Below are positions 1 through 7,727 of a stretch of DNA of 64,000 bases, piece after piece; within the stretch, counting starts at the first letter, position 1; the number at the start of each line of letters is the position of its first letter. Source of the stretch: Pseudochrobactrum sp. sp1633 (GTDB lineage: Bacteria; Pseudomonadota; Alphaproteobacteria; Rhizobiales; Rhizobiaceae); the NCBI RefSeq assembly GCF_030376605.1, contig NZ_JARRAE010000005.1:62001-126000 (forward strand). The letters run 5' to 3'. The translations under genes and the position numbers were made by a program. Below the pieces are notes generated by a model, which did not search any database, was not told the DNA's origin, and worked only from the letters and a program-made list of their open reading frames with translations.

Positions 1-322
1 TTGCGTATTGAAACCGTTTACAGTAAAACTCAACAAACACAGCGATATAAAACAATGTCGCGGATATTTGCTACTCTATCAAAAAGCCCTGTATTTCTAT
101 ATTAAGTCATTTTTCTGACAATTCATTCAACGGAATATTTTATACCACGTTTTTTTCAAAAAATCATGCCCCTGCAAGATTATCCAATGGTGTATCAGAC
201 AAATAGCTGATCATGTTCACTTAAGGCTTATAATAATAGAAAGCTGTATATTCACCTTTTAAAAACCGCTTAATATCCCCATATATTGTAAAAATCGCTA
301 TTCAAACCTCCGGAGAAATTAC
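1..322. other. AT-rich intergenic leader before msrB
   Basis: No gene could be supported here. A frame is open on the plus strand from base 1 to a TAA at 103-105, which could be the tail of an upstream gene, but it has no recognisable residues. The remainder is AT-rich and leads into the msrB ribosome binding site (CGGAGA, 311-316). Confidence 0.4.
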
Positions 323-742
323 TTGTCCGACAAAAACGCACCCCATCGCCCTCTGAAAGTGATTAAGTCTGACGCTGAATGGCGCGAACAGTTAACGCCA
401 GAGCAATATAAAATCACGCGCCAGCACGGAACAGAACGGGCTTTTTCCAGCCCCGACTTTGATATCAGCAAGCTAGGCACCTATCATTGTATTTGCTGCG
501 ACCGCCTGCTTTATAATTCAGAAGATAAATTCAACTCAGGCACAGGCTGGCCGAGCTTTACCCGTCCTGCCGAGGCAGACGCTGTTAATGCTTTTGAAGA
601 TGTATCCTACGGTATGCGGCGCACGGAAATCCGTTGTGCGGATTGCGATGCCCATCTTGGCCATGTTTTTCCAGACGGCCCTGCTCCGACAGGCTTGCGC
701 TACTGCATGAATGGTACTGCATTGTACTTTACTGCGGCCTGA
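323..742 (+). CDS. msrB: Peptide-methionine (R)-S-oxide reductase
   Basis: Reduces methionine-R-sulfoxide in oxidised proteins, normally with thioredoxin as electron donor; cytoplasmic because no signal peptide is seen. The 139-residue protein is the full length of a single-domain MsrB. Two CxxC zinc-binding pairs are visible (C56/C59 and C105/C108), with GWPSF at 75-79, HLGHVF at 111-116 and the catalytic cysteine C128 in RYCMN. The motif continues as NGT rather than the commoner NSA. The start is a TTG at 323 preceded by CGGAGA seven bases upstream; no ATG lies in a better place. Oligopeptidase B follows 62 bases downstream on the same strand. Confidence 0.95.
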   Translation: MSDKNAPHRPLKVIKSDAEWREQLTPEQYKITRQHGTERAFSSPDFDISKLGTYHCICCDRLLYNSEDKFNSGTGWPSFTRPAEADAVNAFEDVSYGMRRTEIRCADCDAHLGHVFPDGPAPTGLRYCMNGTALYFTAA

Positions 743-804
743 CGCTTCAACACACCGGCCTTTTTACTATTCGCTTATTTTGACAAGATTATACCGGAAA
801 CAGC

Positions 805-2901
805 ATGAACACACATTCCTTCATCAGCCACGCCGCCCCCGTGACAGAGAAAGAGCCATTCAGCGACACACGCCACGGCATCACGCGCGATGACGCGTAT
901 CATTGGCTGCGCGCGGCAAACTGGCAGGATGTTCTGCGGGATCCGTCATTGCTCGACATCAAAATCCGTAATCATCTTGAGGCTGAAAACAACTATCAGT
1001 CGGCTCTGATGACAGACACGAAAGAGCTGCAACAGCATCTGTTCGCGGAAATGAAAGGCCGGATTAAAGAAGACGACTCCAGTGTTCCGGCCAAAGACGG
1101 CGCTTATGCCTATGGTATTTCCTATGTAACGGGCGGGCAGCATCCGCAATATTTCAGAATACCGCGCGATGGCGGCGAACGAACCATTTTGATTGATGGC
1201 GACAAAGAAGCTGCCGCCCTGTCTTATTTCAGTCTTGGCGGCTTAGATTATTCACCGGATCATCAGTCTCTCGCTTGGTCTGCGGATACCAAGGGCTCTG
1301 AATTTTACGACATTAAAATCCGCGATCTCACAACGCTGGAAGATAAGACGGACCTGCTCACAGCAACGGCTGGCGGAACGGTATGGGATGCGCAGAGTAA
1401 AGGCGTATTCTATGTGCAGATGGATGATAATCACCGCCCTGCGAAACTGTTTTACCACAGCACCGGCACAAGCCAGGATCAGGACGCACTGATCTATGAA
1501 GAGAAAGATGCCGGTTTCTTCATGAATGTTTCGGGCAGTTCTCTGCACGACTATGTATTCATCAATATTCAGGATCACGAAACATCGGAAGTCTGGCTGA
1601 TACCGGCCAATGATCCGCAGGCAAAACCACAGCTCGTGGCCGCGCGCGAAACCGGTATTGAATATAATCTGAGTGAAGGCGGCGATGTCTTTTATATTCT
1701 GACCAATATTGACGGTGCTAAAGATTTCAAGATCATGTCAGCTCCGGTCAGCGCTCCGCAAAAGCAGAACTGGACAGAGGTTGTCGCTGAAAAATCCGGC
1801 ACCATTATCCTTGATATAGCCGCCTATAAAAACCATCTGGTTTGGCTGGAGCGTAATAACGGTCTGCCACGCATTGTCATCCGCGAGCGTGACAGTGGTA
1901 GAGAACATGCCATTGCCTTTGACGAAGAGGCCTATTCTTTAGGTCTTCAGGGCAGCGCTGAATATGATACGGATGTCATCCGCTTTTCCTACTCATCAAT
2001 GACCACGCCTAGTCAGCTCTATGATTACAACATGGCCAGCCGCGAACGCGTTCTGCTGAAAACGCAGGAAGTTCCAAGCGGCCATGTGATTGATGATTAT
2101 GTGACCCGTCGTGTTCTAGCGCCAGCTCCGGACGGCCAATTGGTGCCGGTTTCCATTCTGGCGCATAAAGACACCCCGATGGATGGCTCCGCCCCTTGCT
2201 TGCTCTATGGCTACGGCGCTTATGGCAGTACGATTCCGGCAAGCTTTTCAACGTCGCGCCTGTCTCTGGTTGACCGCGGCTTCATCTATGCCATTGCCCA
2301 TGTCCGCGGTGGCAAAGATAAGGGCTTTAGCTGGTATGAAAATGGTAAGCGTGAACATAAGGTCAATACATTCACAGATTTCATTGCAGCAGCCAGACAT
2401 CTTGTCTCTGAAAACGTCACCAGCCATGACCGGATTATCGCGCATGGCGGTTCGGCTGGCGGCATGCTGATGGGCGCCATCGTGAATATGGCACCGGAGG
2501 CTTTCGGCGGCATTATTGCAGATGTGCCATTCGTTGACGTGCTCAACACAATGCTTGATGACAGTCTGCCGCTGACCCCGCCGGAATGGCCGGAATGGGG
2601 CAATCCGATTGCTTCTGAAACCGATTACCGCACGATTGCAGCCTATTCGCCTTACGACAATGTGGATGCGAAAAACTATCCGCCGATACTTGCGACAGCC
2701 GGTCTGACTGATCCGCGTGTCACCTATTGGGAAGCGGCAAAATGGGTTGCAAAACTGCGGGAGAAAACCACCGGCAACAATCCGGTCCTGTTTAAAATTA
2801 ATATGGAAGCCGGTCATGGCGGCGTTTCCGGTCGTTTCTCGCAACTGGAAGAAATCGCCTATAATTATGCTTTCGCGCTTAAGGTTGCAGACAAGCTGTA
2901 A
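805..2901 (+). CDS. ptrB: Oligopeptidase B, S9 family serine peptidase
   Basis: Cytoplasmic prolyl-oligopeptidase-family enzyme that cleaves short peptides after basic residues (family knowledge). The 698 residues match the family length: an N-terminal beta-propeller of about 410 residues followed by an alpha/beta-hydrolase domain. The catalytic triad can be read directly: nucleophile S550 in GGSAGG, D636 in DPRV and H671 in AGHGG. Propeller-type WSAD and hydrolase YGAYG segments are also present. No signal peptide is seen. The ATG at 805 has a weak GGAAA ribosome binding site. It may be co-transcribed with msrB, though 62 bases separate them. A 12 bp inverted repeat (2925-2936 with 2951-2962) follows the stop without a clear T tract. 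Confidence 0.93.
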   Translation: MNTHSFISHAAPVTEKEPFSDTRHGITRDDAYHWLRAANWQDVLRDPSLLDIKIRNHLEAENNYQSALMTDTKELQQHLFAEMKGRIKEDDSSVPAKDGAYAYGISYVTGGQHPQYFRIPRDGGERTILIDGDKEAAALSYFSLGGLDYSPDHQSLAWSADTKGSEFYDIKIRDLTTLEDKTDLLTATAGGTVWDAQSKGVFYVQMDDNHRPAKLFYHSTGTSQDQDALIYEEKDAGFFMNVSGSSLHDYVFINIQDHETSEVWLIPANDPQAKPQLVAARETGIEYNLSEGGDVFYILTNIDGAKDFKIMSAPVSAPQKQNWTEVVAEKSGTIILDIAAYKNHLVWLERNNGLPRIVIRERDSGREHAIAFDEEAYSLGLQGSAEYDTDVIRFSYSSMTTPSQLYDYNMASRERVLLKTQEVPSGHVIDDYVTRRVLAPAPDGQLVPVSILAHKDTPMDGSAPCLLYGYGAYGSTIPASFSTSRLSLVDRGFIYAIAHVRGGKDKGFSWYENGKREHKVNTFTDFIAAARHLVSENVTSHDRIIAHGGSAGGMLMGAIVNMAPEAFGGIIADVPFVDVLNTMLDDSLPLTPPEWPEWGNPIASETDYRTIAAYSPYDNVDAKNYPPILATAGLTDPRVTYWEAAKWVAKLREKTTGNNPVLFKINMEAGHGGVSGRFSQLEEIAYNYAFALKVADKL

Positions 2902-2994
2902 CAGGCGCATAAAGATATGAAAGAGCAGAGCAGAAAAGCCCGACAGCTCATTTCTGCTCTGCCATGCCTTCCGAAAACAGGAAAGGATTAAGCC

Positions 2995-3348
2995 ATGCCA
3001 TTCATGTCTCTGAATTTCCTTAGCAAAAGCCGGGTACAGCTTTGCGTGTCCGCTTTAAGCATGCTGGCTCTGTCCATAGTCACAATACCGCAGGCTGATG
3101 CCGCAGTGCGCAAAGATGTCAGCGAATATGCAGGCCAGCGCTGCAATCCGCCACCACGCGGCAGTGGTGCGATTGTCGGTATTTTTCAGGGCTTTGGTGA
3201 GAGTGCATTTGTCAACAGCGATTACCCTGAAGCAATCAGCCGTTATCGCTGCTTCCAGTCAATGGAAGAATGCAAAGGCTGGCTCTATACAATGCAAAGT
3301 CTGTACAGTGCCGGCCTGCCGCGTGCAGTTAAATGTCTGAAGCGCTAA
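2995..3348 (+). CDS. Small exported protein of unknown function
   Basis: I do not recognise a family. The 117-residue product begins with a typical Sec signal peptide: basic residues near S11-R13, a hydrophobic core over residues 14-32 and an ADA cleavage site near residue 36. The mature part is about 80 residues with four cysteines (in QRC, YRC, EEC and VKC), which could form two disulfides in the periplasm. It contains a Gly-rich GIFQGFGES stretch. It is preceded by AGGA at 2982-2985 and may be transcribed separately from ptrB, since a 12 bp hairpin lies between. It ends nine bases before the convergent cytochrome gene. Confidence 0.7.
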   Translation: MPFMSLNFLSKSRVQLCVSALSMLALSIVTIPQADAAVRKDVSEYAGQRCNPPPRGSGAIVGIFQGFGESAFVNSDYPEAISRYRCFQSMEECKGWLYTMQSLYSAGLPRAVKCLKR

Positions 3349-3357
3349 ATACTCGTT

Positions 3358-4296
3358 TTATTGCGAAACATAGCCGTTTTTATGTGCAGGTATCGCTTTG
3401 AGATAAGCAGCGATTGCCTCACGGTCTGAGGCTTGTAATTTACTGGTATTGGCAATCACATCGGTCATTGAGCCACCCATTGAGTCAAAGTCAGGCGTAA
3501 AACCGCTTTCCAGACCATAGGCAATATCATTGGCACTCCAGTCTGAAATACCACCTTCGCCGGCAGTGATATTTGGCACAACACCACGCTTACCCTGACC
3601 ATCCGTTTCCGCAGAAACGGCACCGGCCAGCCATTGCGCTGTATCTGAGCCACCCAATGCATTACGTGGCGTATGGCACTCACCGCAATGTCCCATAGCC
3701 TCAACCAGATATTGCCCGCGCTTGAGCTGCTCATCCGGATTGTTCAATGCAACCGCCTGAGAATCATTGAGATAGAGCATTTTCCACAGGCCGAGCCCGC
3801 GACGAAAATTAAACGGAAAACCCAGATCATGCGGCTTTGAAGCTTCATCTGAGGCAGGCAAGGTTTTCATGAATGCGTAAAGATCGGCCACATCCTGTAA
3901 CTTCATCCGCGTATAGGATGTATAAGGAAATGACGGATAAAGATGCTCACCATTGCGACCCGTGCCTTCCAGCATGGCATCTGCGAATTCAGGCAAAGTC
4001 CAGTCTTTAAGACCGGCAGAAGAAGATGAAATATTAGGCGCAATGAATGTGCCGAAATCCGTTTTCAGCTCATGTCCGCCGGACAGAACCAGTTTTGCAT
4101 CACCCGTAGCACCCGGAGCCGCATGACAAGACGCACAACCACCAGCATAAAAAACCTGCTCGCCGTTTTTGATATCCCCTGCCGCGAGCTTATCCAAAGC
4201 CCCGCGATCAACATGCACAGGCTGCGTCAGAAACCAGAAAACACCGGCTCCGGCAACAGCACATAACAGGCCTGCGGATATCAATTTACGTTTCAT
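3358..4296 (-). CDS. Di-haem c-type cytochrome, periplasmic side
   Basis: Electron-transfer protein with two covalent haem c sites: CASCH near residue 54 and CGECH near residue 205. Each half resembles a class I cytochrome c domain, as in the cytochrome subunits of membrane-bound alcohol and sugar dehydrogenases or other di-haem c552-type carriers. An uncleaved or cleaved N-terminal hydrophobic segment (residues 6-22) places it in the periplasm or anchors it to the inner membrane. Methionines suitable as sixth ligands follow each motif. No dehydrogenase subunit lies beside it, so the partner is unknown; the monohaem cytochrome c' gene is directly upstream on the same strand, separated by a terminator hairpin. 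Confidence 0.85.
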   Translation of the reverse strand: MKRKLISAGLLCAVAGAGVFWFLTQPVHVDRGALDKLAAGDIKNGEQVFYAGGCASCHAAPGATGDAKLVLSGGHELKTDFGTFIAPNISSSSAGLKDWTLPEFADAMLEGTGRNGEHLYPSFPYTSYTRMKLQDVADLYAFMKTLPASDEASKPHDLGFPFNFRRGLGLWKMLYLNDSQAVALNNPDEQLKRGQYLVEAMGHCGECHTPRNALGGSDTAQWLAGAVSAETDGQGKRGVVPNITAGEGGISDWSANDIAYGLESGFTPDFDSMGGSMTDVIANTSKLQASDREAIAAYLKAIPAHKNGYVSQ

Positions 4297-4352
4297 ATCA
4301 AATTCTTATCCAAATTTACTGCGGTCAGAAAACTATTTCGGTTGAAATTCTG

Positions 4353-4388
4353 AATGGCCTGCACACAGACAATCATGTGCAGGCCATT
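4353..4388 (-). terminator. Hairpin after the cytochrome c' gene
   Basis: Perfect 13 bp inverted repeat (4353-4365 with 4376-4388, arm AATGGCCTGCACA) five bases beyond the stop codon of the cytochrome c' gene. The T tract after it is weak, so it may be a terminator or a transcript-stabilising hairpin. Confidence 0.6.
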
Positions 4389-4392
4389 GTAA

Positions 4393-4827
4393 TTATTTTT
4401 TAATGCGATAAGCCTGATGGCAGGTACCGCAGCTTGCGCCGACATCTTTCATAGCAACGCGCAATGCATCAACATCCTGCGGCTTTGCGTCAGCAGCAGC
4501 GGCTGTTGCTGTACGGAACTTTTCAATCTCAGCTTTGAAACCGGCTTCATCTTCCCAGACTTTTGGTGCAGCAGCTGTGTCGCCGCTTTCCGAGCCTTTA
4601 GGGAACATTGTTTCAGCATCCAGTTTGACGGCATCTGCTTTCAGCTGCTCAAGAGCTGCTTGTACGGCTGTTGCTTCAAACGGCTTTTCACCCTTCATCA
4701 CTGGGCCGAGCACGCCCATAGACCGGCCGGCATCTTTCATCAGCGCCTGACGATCTGTTACCGGCGAAGCCGAAGCCGCGCTGGTCAGCATGAATAAAGC
4801 AGAAATAATCGTCAAAGATTTTTTCAT
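4393..4827 (-). CDS. Cytochrome c' / c556 family protein
   Basis: Four-helix-bundle class II cytochrome c with the haem attachment motif at the C-terminus (CGTCH, about ten residues from the end), the hallmark of cytochrome c'. Members bind NO or act as periplasmic electron carriers. I chose the ATG at 4827, giving 144 residues, because AAGGAC precedes it and it begins a clean Sec signal peptide (basic KK, hydrophobic core, ASA cleavage near residue 21); an upstream in-frame start at 4893 would bury the signal. The mature part is Ala/Lys/Glu-rich and helical. It sits between sodB and the di-haem cytochrome, all on the minus strand but each followed by a hairpin, so they are probably separate transcripts. 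Confidence 0.88.
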   Translation of the reverse strand: MKKSLTIISALFMLTSAASASPVTDRQALMKDAGRSMGVLGPVMKGEKPFEATAVQAALEQLKADAVKLDAETMFPKGSESGDTAAAPKVWEDEAGFKAEIEKFRTATAAAADAKPQDVDALRVAMKDVGASCGTCHQAYRIKK

Positions 4828-4973
4828 GAACAACGTCCTTTTAATACCCGATACCTGATCTATTATTGAACTGTGCGCATCCTCAGCACACACCCATTTT
4901 AGAATTATTATAGTAATGGTATTTAGAATATCTATAAAAACGTAAGACCATCAGATTAAATTTTTGTAACAAT

Positions 4974-4999
4974 AAAAAAGCCTCCCGAAGGAGGCTTTT
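4974..4999 (-). terminator. Rho-independent terminator of sodB
   Basis: On the minus strand, AAAAGCCTCC, loop TTCG, GGAGGCTTTTTT: a strong 7-10 bp stem with T tract, 14 bases beyond the sodB stop codon. Confidence 0.9.
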
Positions 5000-5013
5000 C
5001 ATCAGGCTAATTA

Positions 5014-5610
5014 TTAAGCCTTTTCGTAAAGCTCAAGCACATAATCCCAGTTGATCATGCTGTCGACGAAAGCTTCGAGATATTTCGGACGCGCATTGCG
5101 GTAGTCGATGTAATAGGAATGTTCCCATACGTCGACGCCGAGGATTGGTGACGCGCCGTGTACCAGCGGGTTTTCGCCGTTTGGTGTCTTGGAAATTTCC
5201 AGCTTGCCGTCTTTAACCGACAGCCATGCCCAGCCCGAACCGAACTGACCGGCACCGGCAGCAATGAAATCTTCACGGAACTTATCGTAACCGCCGAGAT
5301 CGGATTTGATTGCAGCTTCAAGCTTAGCAGGCAGTTTGTTGCCGCCGCCGTCTTTTTTCATCCATTTCCAGAAATGGATATGGTTGTAATGCTGACCGGC
5401 ATTGTTGAAAAGCGCCTGGTTTTTGCCGTAGCTTTCCTTGACGACTTCTTCAAGGCTCTTGCCTTCAAGACCCGAACCTTCCAGCAGTTTATTGCCGTTG
5501 GTTACATAGGCCTGATGATGCTTGTCATGATGAAACTCAAGGGTCTCACGGGACATGTAAGGGGTAAGCGCATCATAGTCGTAAGGCAGAGCAGGCAATT
5601 CAAAAGCCAT
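5014..5610 (-). CDS. sodB: Superoxide dismutase, Fe/Mn type
   Basis: Converts superoxide to oxygen and hydrogen peroxide. The 198 residues are full length. Metal ligands are readable: H27 in the LEFHHDKHH segment, the histidine of NNAGQHYNH, and D and H of DVWEHSYY. The Gln in AGQHYNH sits where iron-type enzymes carry their second-sphere glutamine, favouring Fe, but cambialistic use cannot be excluded. No signal peptide, so cytoplasmic. The ATG at 5610 is preceded by GAGGAGAAAC. It is a single-gene unit ended by a strong terminator. Confidence 0.95.
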   Translation of the reverse strand: MAFELPALPYDYDALTPYMSRETLEFHHDKHHQAYVTNGNKLLEGSGLEGKSLEEVVKESYGKNQALFNNAGQHYNHIHFWKWMKKDGGGNKLPAKLEAAIKSDLGGYDKFREDFIAAGAGQFGSGWAWLSVKDGKLEISKTPNGENPLVHGASPILGVDVWEHSYYIDYRNARPKYLEAFVDSMINWDYVLELYEKA

Positions 5611-6242
5611 AGTGTTTCTCCTCTTGGTGTGGGCGGCCTCAAGTTTCCGCCACCCAAATTCTTCATGCCTGTATTACATAGGCCGACACAGGCACGCGGG
5701 CAATGCAGAGAACGGCAGTTCTGCCGAAAATCACGGAAATTTTAAATTTTCATCATATCAAACGGTAACTTTCCGTCTGGCAAAGTCGCAATCAAACCAA
5801 GTGATTACATCAGACCACGCAAATTGGGACGGCAGAGGTCTGCAGGCAGAGTTACAAGATCAATTCTGAGTGTAAAGCAGGCCAACCACACAGTAATATC
5901 ATAACATTTCATGTTGCAATGCAGCAACAGAGCTATAAGCATTCACGTATTCTTAAAAATTCATAAGTTCTTAGCCATATTGTGGCAATTTTTGACCCGC
6001 TTCATGCAGGGATGTTCTGCCGGAATCTCTTCGTATTTTTAAACAGCATTTCTTTCAGGCAGATCCATCTTTCCGGCCATCCGGCCAATATACCGTTTCG
6101 TCTGCTTCCGCTCCGGCAGCTGGTTAAACGGCTCTGTCGGGTTGTGCCTGCTCTTGCGCTTTAACGGCGACTGTCCGCTCAAGCGTAATATCAGGTGTCA
6201 CGCTCATAGTTTTTAAAACGTTCTGAAAAGACTGGTTTAAAT
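5611..6242. other. Long intergenic region, divergent promoters
   Basis: 632 bases without a confident gene, between divergent sodB and the L,D-transpeptidase gene. It must hold both promoters. The part from about 6040 to 6185 is less AT-rich and has a coding look on the minus strand (see the low-confidence small ORF). Confidence 0.5.
6039..6182 (-). CDS. Possible small basic protein (47 aa)
   Basis: Read from a TTG at 6182 to a TAA at 6039. The product would be very basic and Pro/Arg/Lys-rich, with an LPERKQTKRYIGRMAGKMDLP core that looks protein-like rather than random. There is no clear ribosome binding site and the start is non-ATG. It would be divergent from the L,D-transpeptidase gene. 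It may equally be a decayed fragment or chance. Confidence 0.2.
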   Translation of the reverse strand: MSGQSPLKRKSRHNPTEPFNQLPERKQTKRYIGRMAGKMDLPERNAV

Positions 6243-6953
6243 ATGGAAAAATCCCTCTCCCGCCGCTCATTCATGTCGGCGCTGTCTGTAACAGCCGCAG
6301 CCGGACTGGCAGGCTGCACCCAGATCAGCCGTAATATTCCGGTGATCGACATGACTGGCGGTCCGGCTCCTATCGCCCCACCCGCCAATAATGGCGCGGC
6401 ACTTGGTCCATATGCCAGCATGTATGCGCCGGTTGAGGATGAAGGCTATTCGATTCCCGGCGTACCATTCCAGAAAATTGATCCTAAATATTACCGCCAG
6501 CTCGTTCAGGATCCGACCGGTGAAATGCCGGGCACCGTGGTCGTGGATACCGCAAACCGCTTCCTCTATCTGGTGATGCAGGATGGTCAGGCGCTGCGTT
6601 ACGGCGTAGGTATCGGCCGCGCAGGCTTCTCATGGTCAGGCCGTGCTGTCATTCAGTGGAAGCGCAAATGGCCGCGCTGGACACCACCGGATGAAATGGT
6701 CGGCCGCCAGCCTGAACTGGAAAAATACAGCGCCCGCAACGGCGGTATGGCACCAGGCCTCACCAACCCGCTCGGTGCACGTGCGCTCTATATCTTCAAA
6801 GACGGCGTTGATACACTCTATCGTATTCACGGCAACCCTGAATGGTGGTCAATCGGTAAGGCCGTTTCTTCCGGCTGTGTGCGTATGCTCAATCAGGACG
6901 TGATGGATCTCTATGATCGCGTCCCGAATAAAACGCCGGTTCTGGTTATGTAA
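6243..6953 (+). CDS. L,D-transpeptidase (YkuD) lipoprotein
   Basis: Cell-wall enzyme of the ErfK/YbiS family that makes 3-3 peptidoglycan cross-links or attaches outer-membrane proteins to peptidoglycan. The N-terminus carries SRRSF, a twin-arginine-like motif, then a hydrophobic core and a lipobox LAGC around residue 25, so it is probably an exported lipoprotein. The catalytic domain is at the C-terminus with H196 in HGNPEWW and nucleophile C212 in SSGCVRM. Length 236 is normal for single-domain members. It stands alone, with a terminator 27 bases downstream. The substrate of this paralogue cannot be told from the sequence. Confidence 0.9.
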   Translation: MEKSLSRRSFMSALSVTAAAGLAGCTQISRNIPVIDMTGGPAPIAPPANNGAALGPYASMYAPVEDEGYSIPGVPFQKIDPKYYRQLVQDPTGEMPGTVVVDTANRFLYLVMQDGQALRYGVGIGRAGFSWSGRAVIQWKRKWPRWTPPDEMVGRQPELEKYSARNGGMAPGLTNPLGARALYIFKDGVDTLYRIHGNPEWWSIGKAVSSGCVRMLNQDVMDLYDRVPNKTPVLVM

Positions 6954-6979
6954 TTCTCTGACACTGTTGTTATTTAATG

Positions 6980-7009
6980 AAGCCGGATTGCCATGCAGTC
7001 CGGCTTTTT
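6980..7009 (+). terminator. Terminator of the L,D-transpeptidase gene
   Basis: AAGCCGGATT, seven-base loop, AGTCCGGCTT followed by TTT; a good intrinsic terminator 27 bases after the stop. Confidence 0.85.
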
Positions 7010-7026
7010 AATTGGTAAATTTAAAT

Positions 7027-7062
7027 TTGACAAAAATTCTAAATTAGATTTTATATCTAAAT
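7027..7062 (+). promoter_or_regulatory. Promoter and operator of the yheO-like gene
   Basis: A perfect -35 hexamer TTGACA (7027-7032), a 17-base spacer and a -10 TTTATA (7050-7055) end just before the ATG at 7063. A palindrome TTAGAT-N5-ATCTAA (7044-7049, 7055-7060) brackets the -10, and an overlapping TCTAA-A-TTAGA lies in the spacer. The expected transcription start is at or within a base or two of the ATG, and there is no Shine-Dalgarno sequence, so the mRNA looks leaderless and possibly autorepressed. Confidence 0.6.
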
Positions 7063-7701
7063 ATGACTCAAAACCAATCTTCATCATCTGACTTTCTGGC
7101 ATTTGCCACACCGGTTGCAATGGCTTTCAATGCCCTGCTCTATCCGCATGCGGAGATTGTGCTGCACGACCTTAAAACCGGAGAAATTGCTGCGATCTGG
7201 AACAGTTTTTCCGGACGTAAAAGCGGCGATCTCTCGTTGCTGGACGATGATCCGGAATGCTATGCGACCAAAGCTATACTCGGCCCCTATGAGAAGGCTG
7301 GCGACAACGGGCAAAAGCTCAAATCAGTCACCGCGATATTACGTAATGCGCAAGGCACTGCCGGTGCGCTTCTCTGCATCAATCTCGATGTGTCTCAGCT
7401 GGATGTGGCGCAACGTATGTTAGCCGCCTTCATCACTCCGCAGCAAAACCGGCCTGATGCCCTTTTTGCCCGCGACCCGCGAGAACAAATCAGTTTTGCT
7501 TTTCACCAATGGTTGCAAAAACAGCAACTCGCGGCCTCCGCTCTCAAGAAAGCAGACAAGATTGCGCTTGTCAGCGCTCTTGAAGCGCGCGGGCTTTTTG
7601 AAACCCGCTATGCGGCAGAGCATCTGGCAACTCTGATGGGAAGCTCACGCGCAACCATCTATAATTATCTGAGCGAAATACGCGAACAAAAAACATCATA
7701 A
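7063..7701 (+). CDS. YheO/DauR-type PAS-HTH transcriptional regulator
   Basis: Two-part architecture of the YheO family: an N-terminal PAS-like domain (about residues 8-115, with the family-typical EIVLHDL segment) and a C-terminal helix-turn-helix (about residues 150-210, with KIALVSALEARGLFETRYAAEHLATLMGSSRATIYNYL-type recognition region). DauR of Pseudomonas, a D-arginine-responsive repressor, is a characterised member. The 212-residue product is intact. It lies 26 bases upstream of an aminotransferase on the same strand, so it probably regulates that gene and amino-acid catabolism; the ligand is unknown. The start at 7063 coincides with the predicted transcript start. Confidence 0.85.
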   Translation: MTQNQSSSSDFLAFATPVAMAFNALLYPHAEIVLHDLKTGEIAAIWNSFSGRKSGDLSLLDDDPECYATKAILGPYEKAGDNGQKLKSVTAILRNAQGTAGALLCINLDVSQLDVAQRMLAAFITPQQNRPDALFARDPREQISFAFHQWLQKQQLAASALKKADKIALVSALEARGLFETRYAAEHLATLMGSSRATIYNYLSEIREQKTS

Positions 7702-7727
7702 AATTCAGCAATATATCGGAGGGAACT

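Noticed and set aside
2248-2910. 220-residue minus-strand open frame within ptrB
   Set aside because: Antisense to the catalytic domain of oligopeptidase B; no recognisable domain and no ribosome binding site.
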